Shown piece after piece: positions 15,673 through 24,536 of a stretch of 50,478 nucleotides of DNA; positions within the stretch are counted from its first letter, which is position 1, and each line of letters starts with the position of its first letter. A program made the position numbers and the translations under genes. The notes below the pieces were generated by a model that was not told where the DNA came from, made no database searches, and saw only the letters and a program-made list of their open reading frames with translations. The stretch is taken from the NCBI GenBank assembly GCA_050290865.1, contig JBNKIW010000024.1, forward strand, positions 1 to 50,478. The letters are read 5' to 3'. Origin of the DNA: JARRLC01 sp050290865 (GTDB lineage Bacteria; Pseudomonadota; Alphaproteobacteria; Rhizobiales; Rhodomicrobiaceae).

Positions 15673-17148
15673 TCATACCCCCTTCACCGTCAGCAATGGC
15701 CACAGACGTGCCACCCGGCTCGCGATCCCGGCGCCGGTCACCGTTTCAATCACGGGCATCACATCCTTGTACCGCGAAGGCGCCTCCTCCAGCAGGGAGC
15801 GCTCCCAGTCAACGCGCACGTCCCGCCGCAAACGCCGCTGATCCACCTTGGTCACGATGCGCAGCGGCTCCAGTTCGGTGGTGGAACCGCGGCGCGCCTG
15901 CTGGCGTGGAGCCAGCCGCCCGGCACCGTGGCACGCCGAACACAGGCTCCCAGTCGCGCCATGACCGCGCAGAACGTAGCTCGACGCCCCCATGGATCCG
16001 GGGATGATGACCGGATGCCCGAAGGGAAAGGCGGCATCATCCGAGGGACCATCAGCCGGGCAGGCGCCTTTCCGATGGATCATCTGCCCGCTGCCCTCAT
16101 CCCAGATGAGGTTATGCGGCGCGTCGTAGACCAGACGTGCTTCCACCTCGCGGCCGAGTGCCTCCGACAGCGCGCGTACCGCCATCAGTCCCAGAAACAG
16201 GCGGTTGGCAGAAGCGAAATTGGCGGCGTTGCCCATTGCGGACAGGTAGCGCCGCCCGACAGGAGCACCGGCGGGCAGCGGATAGAAGCCATGCTCGGGC
16301 CGTTTCGCACCGCGCGGGAATGCGGCTTTTGCTTCATCGGAGAAGTGTGCTCCCATCAAGTGCCCAATGCCGACCGATCCCGAATGCGCCATGATGGCGA
16401 TGGCGCCCTTCTTCAGCCCCCACGCTCGTGCGGTAGCGCCGTCGAAGATCTCCTCGACCCGTTGGATTTCGACGAAATGGTTGCCGCCGCCAATCGAGCC
16501 GATCTGGCCATCGCGCGAAAATGCCTGCCCTGATCCCACAATGAAATCGTCGAGGGAGAAGACGCCTTCGGTCGGCAACGCGCCGAGGCGGTGCGTGCGC
16601 AAGAGATCGGCCTCCTGGGTGCGGGCGTCCCACCGGGTCCATACACCTTCGCCCGCATGAGGGTGCTGCAGCAGACCATGGATACCGTCGCGGAACATAG
16701 CGGTGCGTTGCGCCGCGCTCATGGGAATGTTGCGTCCGCCTTCAAAGAAAATGTGGCGCAGACGGCGGTCAAGGTTGTCACCGAGGCGAGCGAGTTCGGC
16801 ATCGGTAACATCGATGGTCATCAGCCGCATGCCACAGCCGATATCCGTGCCGACGGCCCTGGGCAGGACGAAATTGCGCGCGTCGAGCACGGTGCCCACG
16901 GGGATGCCCGCGCCGCGATGAAAATCCGGCGTCAAGACGATCCGCTCTATGCGCGCTGGAGTGTCGGCGAAAAAGCCGGAGGTATTGAGCGCGGTCAGCG
17001 TGTCGCTGAGGGTTGCGAAGGCGCGGATTTCATCGACGCTTGCCGGATCGAGAAAGACCCGTTGATTGGCGAAAAGCGTGATGTCAACGCCATTGGGTAC
17101 GCAAACACGAATACGGTTTGCGTCCAGCCGCTGTAAGGCCGTGTGCAT
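15673..17148 (-). CDS. rtcB: RtcB-family RNA-splicing ligase
   Basis: The 491-residue protein matches RtcB along its length: DIGCGMRLMTIDV (metal site), GGGNHFVEIQRV, MAHSGSVGIGHLMG, YDAPHNLIWDE and, near the end, IPGSMGASSYVLRGHG with ACHGAGR, which holds the His that accepts GMP. The enzyme joins RNA 2',3'-cyclic phosphate or 3'-phosphate ends to 5'-OH ends, using GTP and Mn2+. The ATG at 17148 follows AGGAG; the longer frame to 17169 is not supported. No archease or RtcR-like gene is adjacent, so it appears as a lone rtcB. Confidence 0.92.
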   Translation of the reverse strand: MHTALQRLDANRIRVCVPNGVDITLFANQRVFLDPASVDEIRAFATLSDTLTALNTSGFFADTPARIERIVLTPDFHRGAGIPVGTVLDARNFVLPRAVGTDIGCGMRLMTIDVTDAELARLGDNLDRRLRHIFFEGGRNIPMSAAQRTAMFRDGIHGLLQHPHAGEGVWTRWDARTQEADLLRTHRLGALPTEGVFSLDDFIVGSGQAFSRDGQIGSIGGGNHFVEIQRVEEIFDGATARAWGLKKGAIAIMAHSGSVGIGHLMGAHFSDEAKAAFPRGAKRPEHGFYPLPAGAPVGRRYLSAMGNAANFASANRLFLGLMAVRALSEALGREVEARLVYDAPHNLIWDEGSGQMIHRKGACPADGPSDDAAFPFGHPVIIPGSMGASSYVLRGHGATGSLCSACHGAGRLAPRQQARRGSTTELEPLRIVTKVDQRRLRRDVRVDWERSLLEEAPSRYKDVMPVIETVTGAGIASRVARLWPLLTVKGV

Positions 17149-17233
17149 GAGAATCTCCTGTGTGGTCACCCGGTTCAGCAGCCGCGGTTCCTACGACAGG
17201 ATGTGTATCTTATTGCATAGCGGCCGGGCGACG

Positions 17234-17600
17234 TCAATGGACGCGGTCGGCATTATTGCCTCTGCCATTCCGTGGACTGAGCACCCTATTGCGATCGTCT
17301 CTGAGCGGATGTTGTCGGCGGAAGACAGAGCTTTGGCGCCAAATTCTGCCGTGCGAACAGCCGCTTCCATCGACCGCCGCGCATCTTTGCCGCGAGCCTT
17401 TTTTGGCAGGTAATGTTGGGTTGCCCGCCCAGGAGAACACTCGCTTCCCTGGCCACCTGATCAAACACGGGGCGGGCGCGCCATGGTGAATTGCCATTGA
17501 AATGATGCAGTTGCCGGGCGTCGGCGCCCTCGACCACTTCGGCCATGCGCTCCATGTTCCGGCGCTTGGCCTGACACGCCGCTGCGTCGGTTCGGAAAAG
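17234..17600 (-). mobile_element. IS701-like transposase N-terminal remnant
   Basis: In the frame ending at 17286 the sequence MERMAEVVEGADARQLHHFN, followed by SPWRARPVFDQVAREASVLL and a GGQP segment, matches the N-terminal part of IS701-type DDE transposases. After that the reading needs frame changes (AKKGSR reappears in the neighbouring frame). The remnant begins exactly where the gamma-glutamyltranspeptidase similarity stops and runs in the same direction. No intact ends are recognised. The family call is from memory of the conserved segment. Confidence 0.55.
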
Positions 17601-18160
17601 CCGCTGCCGAAGGCGAAGTTCAGCGTGTAGGTGTTGGCGACGGCGTCGCCCTTGTCGTCCATCACCGAAAAATGCGTCGTCTGCCGGCCTTCGCGCTGGG
17701 GCTGGCCCGCGTGGATGTCGGCGGATTTGGCCGCACGTGTCAGGTCGATACGCTTGCGCAACTGCGCCGCGTAGGATTTCGACCTCAGCATTGCCACCGG
17801 CACGGGATAGAAATCGGGATCGCCCATGTGTTTCGCACGATCGGCGTAGGCGCGGCGCATGGCCTCCGCCGTCCGATGGACGTAGGCGGCGCTGTTGTGC
17901 CCGAGCGGCTTCAGGTCATGGCCTTCGAGGATGTCGAGCATTTCGATGAGGTGTGTACCACCCGACGACGGCGGCGGCATGGATATGATCTCATAGCCGC
18001 GATACGTGCCGCGCACCGGCTCGCGCTGGACCACGCGGTAGGCCTTCAGATCGGCCTCGGTGATCAGCCCACCGCCGCGCATCTCGGCCGCAATGACTTC
18101 GGCCACCCACCCAGAATAAAAGCCCGCCGCCCCTTTCTCAGCGATGGTGCCCAGTGTCAC
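17601..18160 (-). pseudogene. Truncated gamma-glutamyltranspeptidase
   Basis: About 185 codons match the middle of GGT: TIAEKGAAGFYSGWVAEVIA, ISMPPPSSGGTHLIEMLDIL, the DFYPVPVAMLRSKSY segment, and TTHFSVMDDKGDAVANTYTL, which carries the Thr at which the precursor is cleaved and which becomes the catalytic residue. The N-terminal third (signal peptide and first part of the large subunit) is absent. Similarity ends at FAFGSGF, where IS701-like sequence takes over. The upstream flank lies against the UDP-glucose dehydrogenase promoter region. No active enzyme can be made from this copy. Confidence 0.8.
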
Positions 18161-18237
18161 CGCAGGTTCTGCCGCATTGCAAAAGAACCTGATTGTGGCT
18201 ATGCCAGCAGCCGCAACCTAGCAGAAGGACGTATCGC

Positions 18238-19539
18238 GTGAATATCTGCATGATCGGTGCCGGGTATGTCGGATTGGTCTCCGCCGTGTGCTTCTCGGAA
18301 TTCGGCTGGACCGTCAATTGCATCGACAAAGATCCCGAGAAAATATCCGCCCTGAAAGCGGGCCGTATTCCGATTTACGAGCCGGGGCTGGAGGAAATGC
18401 TTGCCCGCAGCATGGCGACCGGGCGCCTCCGTTTCTCCACCGAACTGGCGGCGGCCGTCGGCGAGGCCGATCTCATCTTCCTGGCCGTGGGGACACCCAT
18501 GCGCCGCGGCGACGGTTATGCGGATCTTTCCTATGTCTACAGCGCAGTGGACGACATCGCGCCGTATGTCGACCACTTCACCGTGATCACCACGAAATCG
18601 ACGGTACCGGTGGGCACCAGCCGCGAGATCGAGCGCAGGCTTCGCACGCTGCGTCCCGACGCCGATTTCGCCGTGTGTTCGAACCCGGAATTCCTGCGCG
18701 AAGGTTCGGCGATCCAGGATTTCACCCATCCCGACCGCGTGCTGATCGGCGTCGATGACGACCGTGCGCGCGCCCTGATGGAGCGTATCTACGAACCCTT
18801 GCGCCTGCGCAATGCGCCGATCCTGTTTACCAGCCGCGAATCCGCCGAGCTGGCGAAATACGCCGCCAACGCCTTCCTGGCGATGAAGATCAGCTTCATC
18901 AACGAGATCGCGGATGTCTGCGACGAGATCGGCGCCGATGTGCAAGAAGTCGCGGCGGCCATCGGCTCCGACCGGCGTATCGGCGACAAATTCCTCCATC
19001 CGGGGCCGGGCTATGGCGGCTCCTGCTTCCCGAAGGATGTCTCGGCCGTGATCCGCACCGCGCGCGAGGCCCGCGCCCCGCTCACGCTCATCGAGCAGGT
19101 GGACAAGATCAACGCCGAGCGCAAAATCGCGATGGCCGGGCGGATCGAGCGCGCCGCGGAAGGACTGCGCGGCAAGACCGTCGCCGTCCTCGGCGTCACT
19201 TTCAAGCCGAACACCGATGATATGCGCGATTCACCCAGCCTCGTTGTCGTTCCGCTGCTTCAGGAGCGCGGTGCGGCCGTACGCGCCTATGACCCGCAGG
19301 GCCGCAAGCAGGCCGAGGAGCTGCTGGGGGGCGTGGCGTGGTGCGCGAGCGCGCTCGAAGCAGCCGAGGGCGCCGATGTCGCGGTAGTGCTGACCGAGTG
19401 GAATGAATTCCGCGCGCTCAATCTCAAGGAGCTGAAAACGCGCATGCGCGGCGATGTGCTGGTCGATCTGCGCAACGTTTTCCGCCCGGATTATCCGCGC
19501 GAATGCGGCTTCCGCTATACGAGCATCGGGCGGCCATAG
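18238..19539 (+). CDS. UDP-glucose 6-dehydrogenase
   Basis: The 433-residue protein starts with a Rossmann motif (MIGAGYVGLVSAVCFSE), contains the NAD-linked VGTPMRRGDG and NPEFLREGSAI segments, the active-site Cys in GPGYGGSCFPKD (near residue 263) and the C-terminal TFKPNTDDMRDSPS. It oxidises UDP-glucose to UDP-glucuronate for exopolysaccharide or lipopolysaccharide synthesis. The start is GTG at 18238, nine bases after AGAAGGA; family length and alignment agree. It stands alone here, so the polysaccharide it serves is unknown. Rhizobial exoY/exoF-type neighbours are not present. Confidence 0.92.
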   Translation: MNICMIGAGYVGLVSAVCFSEFGWTVNCIDKDPEKISALKAGRIPIYEPGLEEMLARSMATGRLRFSTELAAAVGEADLIFLAVGTPMRRGDGYADLSYVYSAVDDIAPYVDHFTVITTKSTVPVGTSREIERRLRTLRPDADFAVCSNPEFLREGSAIQDFTHPDRVLIGVDDDRARALMERIYEPLRLRNAPILFTSRESAELAKYAANAFLAMKISFINEIADVCDEIGADVQEVAAAIGSDRRIGDKFLHPGPGYGGSCFPKDVSAVIRTAREARAPLTLIEQVDKINAERKIAMAGRIERAAEGLRGKTVAVLGVTFKPNTDDMRDSPSLVVVPLLQERGAAVRAYDPQGRKQAEELLGGVAWCASALEAAEGADVAVVLTEWNEFRALNLKELKTRMRGDVLVDLRNVFRPDYPRECGFRYTSIGRP

Positions 19540-19647
19540 GCGCAACTGGCTGGCGGCGTTGTGTGGAAAGGTGCCGGCCCGGTTCGGGCAATTCCGAAGC
19601 CGGGGAGGCTCATCCGGCGCACCAATCCTCTTACGATCATCCGCGCC

Positions 19648-19989
19648 CTAGCGACGGTAGCGCCGGTATGGGTAGCCGTAATCGTCGTAGGGGTAGTAGT
19701 GCCGGAGCAGGCACCTGCGAAGGATCCAGGCGTTCCTGAATGGCCCCGAGACGATCTTGCACCAGCCGTTTCTGCACCAACTGTGGACGCGCCGGCCGCT
19801 CCTGATGCGGATGTCGGTCCTGCAGTGCCAACCGTCGCAATCGAAGATGACCGCCGGCCGGTCCACGACATAGGTGCGGACAGAGCGGTGCGGCCGATCG
19901 CCACAGCAATATCCGCGCGCCGAGGCGTCCTGCGACGCGAGGCCGAGAGCCGGTAGAGCCAGTAGCGCGGCTAACGCGAAGGTTTTCAT
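19648..19989 (-). CDS. Small secreted Cys/Arg/Tyr-rich protein
   Basis: The 113-residue product has a clear Sec signal peptide (residues 1-25, ending DASARG) and AAAAGG as ribosome site. The mature part contains seven cysteines (CC, CDGWHC, CRNGWC, RRC) and ends in a Tyr/Arg-rich tail (HYYPYDDYGYPYRRYRR). It resembles a common class of small secreted proteins of unknown function in Rhizobiales, with a central IFDCDGWHCRTDI segment. It is the second small, Cys-rich, basic exported protein in the window. It is convergent with the UDP-glucose dehydrogenase gene. Confidence 0.65.
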   Translation of the reverse strand: MKTFALAALLALPALGLASQDASARGYCCGDRPHRSVRTYVVDRPAVIFDCDGWHCRTDIRIRSGRRVHSWCRNGWCKIVSGPFRNAWILRRCLLRHYYPYDDYGYPYRRYRR

Positions 19990-20355
19990 GATTTGTACCT
20001 TTTTTGCCCTTGTATGAAAAAAGAACGGTTGTGTGCCGTTTCGAACCTCATTTAACCGGGCAACATGTTGTGTTTTTCTTAAAATTGAAATTGATCGAAG
20101 GCATGGCTAAGAAACGATGAATGGCGCCTGCTATCAAGGCGTGGCTATCTGCTACGTAGGAGTCCGTATACGTATTGTCACACATGTGACGAAACATCGT
20201 TGACATGTTGCCTGGCCGCCACCGTTGTGCCGATTTGGCGCCAAGAAGGCGGACTATGCTGCGCCCCGCGCCAGGCAATCCCCCGCACGGCCGCGCTCGA
20301 CCAACATTCCGAACTCACTCTGTTTCAGCCACGCAACGATTTAAGGAGCTTGTTG
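19990..20355. other. Intergenic region with a GTCACA-N2-TGTGAC palindrome
   Basis: This 366-base stretch separates two outward-facing genes and is more AT-rich than its surroundings. At 20177-20190 there is a perfect inverted repeat GTCACA-CA-TGTGAC, a possible CRP/FNR-superfamily or other dimeric-regulator site for the PRC-barrel gene. No gene is visible. Confidence 0.45.
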
Positions 20356-20835
20356 ATGAATGCCCGTATAGCCGCGGCTGTGATCTGCTCAGCGCTCGCG
20401 GGATGCGCCGAATGCGGCGGCCCCAGTTACAATCTGGTGGACAAGTCCGTTGTTTCCTCGACAGCGCCAGGACAACGCTGCTACCCGGCGGCCGGAAAAT
20501 ACGTCGCCGACGAGAAGCCCGCCAGGGTCAGCCAGAAACAGGGAGGCTCGAGCTGGGGGATCGCCAAGCTCATCAATGCTCCGGTTGAAGACCTGGAAGG
20601 CGCGAAAGTCGCGGAGATCGACGATCTTCTGATCTCGCCAGACGGGCGAATCAAGACCGCCGTACTCACAGTAAAGGACAGCGCCGGCGAAACCCGGACG
20701 ATCACCGTCGCCTTCAAGGATTTGAAGCGCTCCGTCGGTCCCAATGGGGAGTATACGATCCGAACCACGAAGCTGAACAAGCCGGACGGGAAGGCTTCCG
20801 GAAACACTGCTCCGGGGAAGGATGGCGGCGAGTAG
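20356..20835 (+). CDS. PRC-barrel domain lipoprotein
   Basis: The 159-residue protein starts at the ATG at 20356, after AAGGAG. A lipoprotein signal ends in SALAGC. A PRC-barrel-like domain follows from about residue 70: LINAPVEDLEGAKVAEIDDL, LISPDGRIKTAVLTV and the TITVAFKDLKRS strand. The C-terminus is polar and disordered. PRC-barrel proteins in alphaproteobacteria are often envelope or stress-related; the specific role is unknown. A palindrome lies 166 bases upstream. Confidence 0.75.
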   Translation: MNARIAAAVICSALAGCAECGGPSYNLVDKSVVSSTAPGQRCYPAAGKYVADEKPARVSQKQGGSSWGIAKLINAPVEDLEGAKVAEIDDLLISPDGRIKTAVLTVKDSAGETRTITVAFKDLKRSVGPNGEYTIRTTKLNKPDGKASGNTAPGKDGGE

Positions 20836-21054
20836 CGGCGACCGCCTTTCGCAACAGCGCGATACGCCGACCACAAACGAATCCGTGGCCCCTTCACGCC
20901 AGCACAGCGCGCGGGTGCCCCGTTTTCGCCTGCGCAGCTCCCCACGACCCCACGCATATTCGTGCCGTCCACGGGCGGCGCACAAAGTTCCTTCCGATTA
21001 ACCTTGCCGAAATTCTTGCTGGTTATGATGGTTACAACTTGAGATTGCGGCGCA

Positions 21055-21849
21055 TCAAAACGCTCTTGAGTTTGGCCATGCCCCCCCCCCGGCCAGCAGG
21101 GTTTCCCGGTTCCCCATAAAGGTTCGGGGAACCCTGCATTTTCTCTCAGCCCGCCTCGGAATGTGAGCCGCTTCGCCTTGGCCGCCGGACCGTTTGATGA
21201 TTACCGCCGACATTCGCGTCTCCGGCTCCAAAGCCGGAGCGGCATGAACAACGTCGGTCAGAAGCAGCACGACCGAAGCCGCCACCGCCGCCGCCAGCAC
21301 CAGATTGATGACGCGCGCCGTCCCCGGTGAGCTGACCAGCCGCCGTATCCCGACCCCGGCCATGCACCAGGTGAGCGAGCTCGGAACCGCCGCCGCCAGG
21401 TAGACGCCCACGATCACCGCCAGTTCGCCGTAATAGAGGAATCCGCCGACCGTGGTGAACGCCGAGATGGTCGTAACAGCCATCATCCAGGCCTTGATAT
21501 TGACCCACTGGAACGCCACCGCCTCGAAAAACCTGAGGGGCCGCCCGCCCGCGTCGCCGCTGTCCGGACTGCCCGCCCGCGCAATACGCCAGGCGAGATA
21601 GAGCAGATAGGCCGCACCGCCGTATTTCAGCAGGAGATGCAACACATGGTAGCGGATGAAGATTTCACCGAGGCCCAGCCCGATGGCCGCCACCATCGCC
21701 GGAAAGCCGAATATGATCCCCATCATGTGCGGCACGGTGCGCCGGAAACCGAAAGCCGAGCCCGACGCCGTCAGCATGATATTGTTGGGGCCGGGCGTCA
21801 TGGTGCCCGCGAGAGCGATGAGCGTCAAAGGTATGACGTTTTCGAACAT
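21055..21849 (-). CDS. LysE-family amino-acid exporter with unusual C-terminal extension
   Basis: The first about 210 residues match LysE/RhtB translocators: TMTPGPNNIMLTASG near the start, KYGGAAYLLYLAWRIARAG, and six hydrophobic helices ending VVLLLTDVV. It should export an amino acid or related compound. The start at 21849 follows GGAG. The protein runs 264 residues, about 55 more than usual. The extension is hydrophilic and crosses a tract of ten G on the coding strand (21081-21090), so it may be frameshifted or non-homologous read-through. The core is intact. Confidence 0.82.
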   Translation of the reverse strand: MFENVIPLTLIALAGTMTPGPNNIMLTASGSAFGFRRTVPHMMGIIFGFPAMVAAIGLGLGEIFIRYHVLHLLLKYGGAAYLLYLAWRIARAGSPDSGDAGGRPLRFFEAVAFQWVNIKAWMMAVTTISAFTTVGGFLYYGELAVIVGVYLAAAVPSSLTWCMAGVGIRRLVSSPGTARVINLVLAAAVAASVVLLLTDVVHAAPALEPETRMSAVIIKRSGGQGEAAHIPRRAERKCRVPRTFMGNRETLLAGGGAWPNSRAF

Positions 21850-22219
21850 AGGATACTCCGGCTTCGGGGAGCGGACGAGCGGCGGCGGCCTGGCCCATCA
21901 GGTTTTGTGTTCATCAGTCGGGCAAGCGTGCCGTAGCCCAGCGGCGCGGCAGGACCGTGGCGCGCGCTCTCCCGCCATACCGGTCTGCGGGCCGTCGCAA
22001 TCCATGCCCCTCGCGCTGTCCCCGCCCCCCATTGCACCCGCGCCAACGATCTGCGCTCTGATATCATACTGAGAAACGCTGGCAACAAGCAGCGCAGCGG
22101 GGCCGACGATATGATCCGGTAAGCTTCCTCCCGTAGGATGGGCCTCTCGCAATTGCCTTCACCTTTGCCGCAGCTTCGAAAAGGCGATTTCGTCAGGCGC
22201 ACTTTTGTGGGGAGATGTA
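21850..22219. other. Divergent intergenic region, no gene seen
   Basis: This 370-base region lies between the LysE-type gene (minus) and the secreted DUF2059-like gene (plus) and must hold both promoters. I see no convincing RNA, ORF or repeat. Confidence 0.4.
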
Positions 22220-23044
22220 ATGCGTATTCGTGACACGATATGCCGCGCCTTCTTCATGCTTCTGCTCGCGGCAGTGTGGCCCGCCTGGGCTCAGACGCAG
22301 CTCGTCAACCAGGAACTGCTGGATAAATCCGGAATCACCCAGGAAATCCGCGCTCTCCCCAAGACGATGCAGGCCGGGATCGACGAGGCGTTTCAAAATG
22401 GCTCGAAAATCGACCCGAAGTTTCTGACGGCGATGCGCGACGCCATCCCTGTCGCCTACAAGCCAGAGGAAATTCTGAAGTTCCTCGACAAGGGGCTGGA
22501 GGAATTGCTCACCGCCGCCGACAAGAAGGAACTGCTCACCCACTACGACTCCGACCTGGGCAAGCGCTTGACGGCGCTGGAGAAAACGGCCGTGCACGCC
22601 AATGCCGAGATCCGCGCCTTCGCGGCCAGATCCAGGCCCGATCCCGAGCGCGAGGCCCTCTACCGGAGGATCGACGAAGCAGCAGAGCTGACGGCCACCG
22701 GCGTGGCAATCGCTATGAATATGAGCATTGCATTGCAGGCGGGTATACTCAGTGCCGCGGATGGCCCGGAAAAAGTGGATATCCAGTCTCTCAAGGCGGC
22801 GGAAGAAAGCCAGCGCGCGCCACTCACGGCGGCAACGCGGAAAGAAGTGCTGGCGACGCTCGCTTACGCCTATCGCGACCTGAGCCGGGAGGATCTCATC
22901 GCCTACGTCACCGTGCTGGAGACATCCGCGGCCAGGAAATACAGCCACGGCCTCGGCCGGCTCCTGTCCCAGGCGCTCGCGGCGCAGGCCCTGGATCTCG
23001 GCCAGTTGATCTACACCAATCTGCGCAGCCGGAAAACGACGTGA
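22220..23044 (+). CDS. Secreted helical protein, DUF2059-like
   Basis: The 274-residue product starts after GGGGAG with a signal peptide (residues 1-24, ending PAWAQ). The mature part is all helical and polar. One segment (LTAADKKELLTHYDSDLGKR) resembles DUF2059 proteins, which have a similar turn before the GR/GK pair. Another segment near residue 220 (LAYAYRDLSREDLIAYVTVL) resembles the second half of that family. Periplasmic location is likely. Function unknown. It is convergent with obgE, with five bases between the stop codons. Confidence 0.65.
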   Translation: MRIRDTICRAFFMLLLAAVWPAWAQTQLVNQELLDKSGITQEIRALPKTMQAGIDEAFQNGSKIDPKFLTAMRDAIPVAYKPEEILKFLDKGLEELLTAADKKELLTHYDSDLGKRLTALEKTAVHANAEIRAFAARSRPDPEREALYRRIDEAAELTATGVAIAMNMSIALQAGILSAADGPEKVDIQSLKAAEESQRAPLTAATRKEVLATLAYAYRDLSREDLIAYVTVLETSAARKYSHGLGRLLSQALAAQALDLGQLIYTNLRSRKTT

Positions 23045-23049
23045 TGGCG

Positions 23050-24090
23050 CTAATCCAGCGGCGACCAGTTGCTCGATGACGCTTCCTCCGCCGCCGCCTC
23101 GCCGTCCTTCTTCAGCGCTCGGGCGAGGCGGTACAGGATGTCGTCCACGGCGTGATGCGCCACCGAGGACAACAGATACGGCTTTTTCCGGCAAGCCTTG
23201 CGCAGGATCGCCGCTTGCTCCTCCGCGACCTCCGCCGGGACCGTATCGCATTTCGACAGGGCAACCACCTCCGGCTTCTTCTCAAGCCCCGCCCCGTAGG
23301 CTTTCATCTCGCGGCGCACGGTACGATAGGCGGCAGCCACGTCCGGCTCGCCCACATCGACCAGGTGCAGGATGACGCGGCAGCGCTCGATATGGCCGAG
23401 GAAACGGTCGCCGAGGCCGGTTCCTTCGTGCGCCCCCTCGATCAGCCCGGGAATGTCGGCGAGCACGAAATCCACGTCCCCGATGCGAACCACCCCGAGG
23501 TTAGGATAGAGCGTCGTGAACGGATAGTCCGCAATCTTGGGCTTGGCGGCGCTGACGGTGGCGAGGAAAGTCGATTTGCCCGCATTCGGCAGGCCAACCA
23601 GCCCGGCATCGGCGATCAGCTTCAGCCGCAGCCAGATCGTCATTTCTTTGCCCTCAAGGCCGGGATTGGTGCGGCGCGGGGCGCGATTGGTGGACGACTT
23701 GAAATGCGCATTGCCGAACCCGCCATTGCCGCCCTCGGCCAGGCAGACGCGCTCTCCCGGTGTGGTGAGGTCGGCGACGAGCGTCTCGTTGTCCTCCAGG
23801 AAGATCTGCGTGCCCGGCGGGACTTTCAGCGTGATGTCCGCGCCGCATCCGCCGGTGCGGTTCGCGCCCATACCGTTGCTGCCGCGCGCGGCCTTGTAAT
23901 GCTGCTGGTAGCGGAAGTCGATGAGCGTGTTGAGATTGGCCACGCATTCGGCCCACACATCGCCGCCGCGCCCGCCGTCCCCGCCGTCCGGGCCGCCGAA
24001 TTCGATGAACTTCTCGCGCCGGAAGGACAGGCAGCCATTGCCGCCGTCACCGGAGCGGATATAGACCTTGGCTTGATCGAGAAATTTCAT
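23050..24090 (-). CDS. obgE: GTPase ObgE/CgtA
   Basis: The 346-residue protein has the glycine-rich Obg fold (SGDGGNGCLSFRREKF, GGPDGGDGGRGGDV) in residues 1-158, then the G domain: G1 GLPNAGKST near 167, G3 DIPGLIEGA near 212, G4-like SKCD near 283 and G5 SSVA near 313. ObgE binds the 50S subunit and links ribosome assembly to growth. It usually follows rplU-rpmA; those genes are not upstream here. The C-terminal tail is short and Ala/Glu-rich. Confidence 0.95.
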   Translation of the reverse strand: MKFLDQAKVYIRSGDGGNGCLSFRREKFIEFGGPDGGDGGRGGDVWAECVANLNTLIDFRYQQHYKAARGSNGMGANRTGGCGADITLKVPPGTQIFLEDNETLVADLTTPGERVCLAEGGNGGFGNAHFKSSTNRAPRRTNPGLEGKEMTIWLRLKLIADAGLVGLPNAGKSTFLATVSAAKPKIADYPFTTLYPNLGVVRIGDVDFVLADIPGLIEGAHEGTGLGDRFLGHIERCRVILHLVDVGEPDVAAAYRTVRREMKAYGAGLEKKPEVVALSKCDTVPAEVAEEQAAILRKACRKKPYLLSSVAHHAVDDILYRLARALKKDGEAAAEEASSSNWSPLD

Positions 24091-24298
24091 GACGGTCGTG
24101 GTGTTCGCTCGGGCCAGACGGTGCGCTGCGACCGCCCATCCGGGGGCCGCCGCACATTCATGGCCGGGTTCGGCCGTTCCCGCAAGGCGCTATTCGCCGC
24201 CGGCACCTCCTGGCGCCCGGCAGCGGCACTTTGACGGGGGCTGTGGTGGGGGAAAAGACTCGGCTTGCATCCCGAGCCGTTTCGCCCGATATAGGGGC

Positions 24299-24395
24299 CG
24301 GGAGGTTGGCGGCAGACGTGTCCCTCGCCAACTGGGTCAGGTCCGGAAGGAAGCAGCCCTAACGAGTTTCGACGCGGGTTGCCTGTCGATCTCCC
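24299..24395 (+). ncRNA. ffs: Bacterial small signal recognition particle RNA (4.5S)
   Basis: The conserved SRP core GGTCAGGTCCGGAAGGAAGC (24336 on) and its partner side lie in a long hairpin. The outer stem pairs GGGAG near 24299 with CTCCC near 24391, and the inner segments GTGTCCC and AACGAGTTTCGACGCGGGTT have the form usual in alphaproteobacteria. The RNA binds Ffh for co-translational targeting. Its exact ends are estimated from the stem. Confidence 0.92.
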
Positions 24396-24536
24396 ACTCA
24401 CCTCTCGCCCGGCCACGGGCGGCGCAACGATTGTCTCCCTCCCATGTATGCCAATCCCCGAAGCGCGCTTTCGCACGGTCCGGGGATGGGGAGCCGCCGG
24501 TTCATTGCCAGCGGCCAGCGTCCTGCCAGTGGCGGC

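Noticed and set aside
24454..24487. ATCCCCG...CGGGGAT inverted repeat after the SRP RNA
   Set aside because: Seven-base arms with a 20-base loop and no T tract; too weak to call a terminator.
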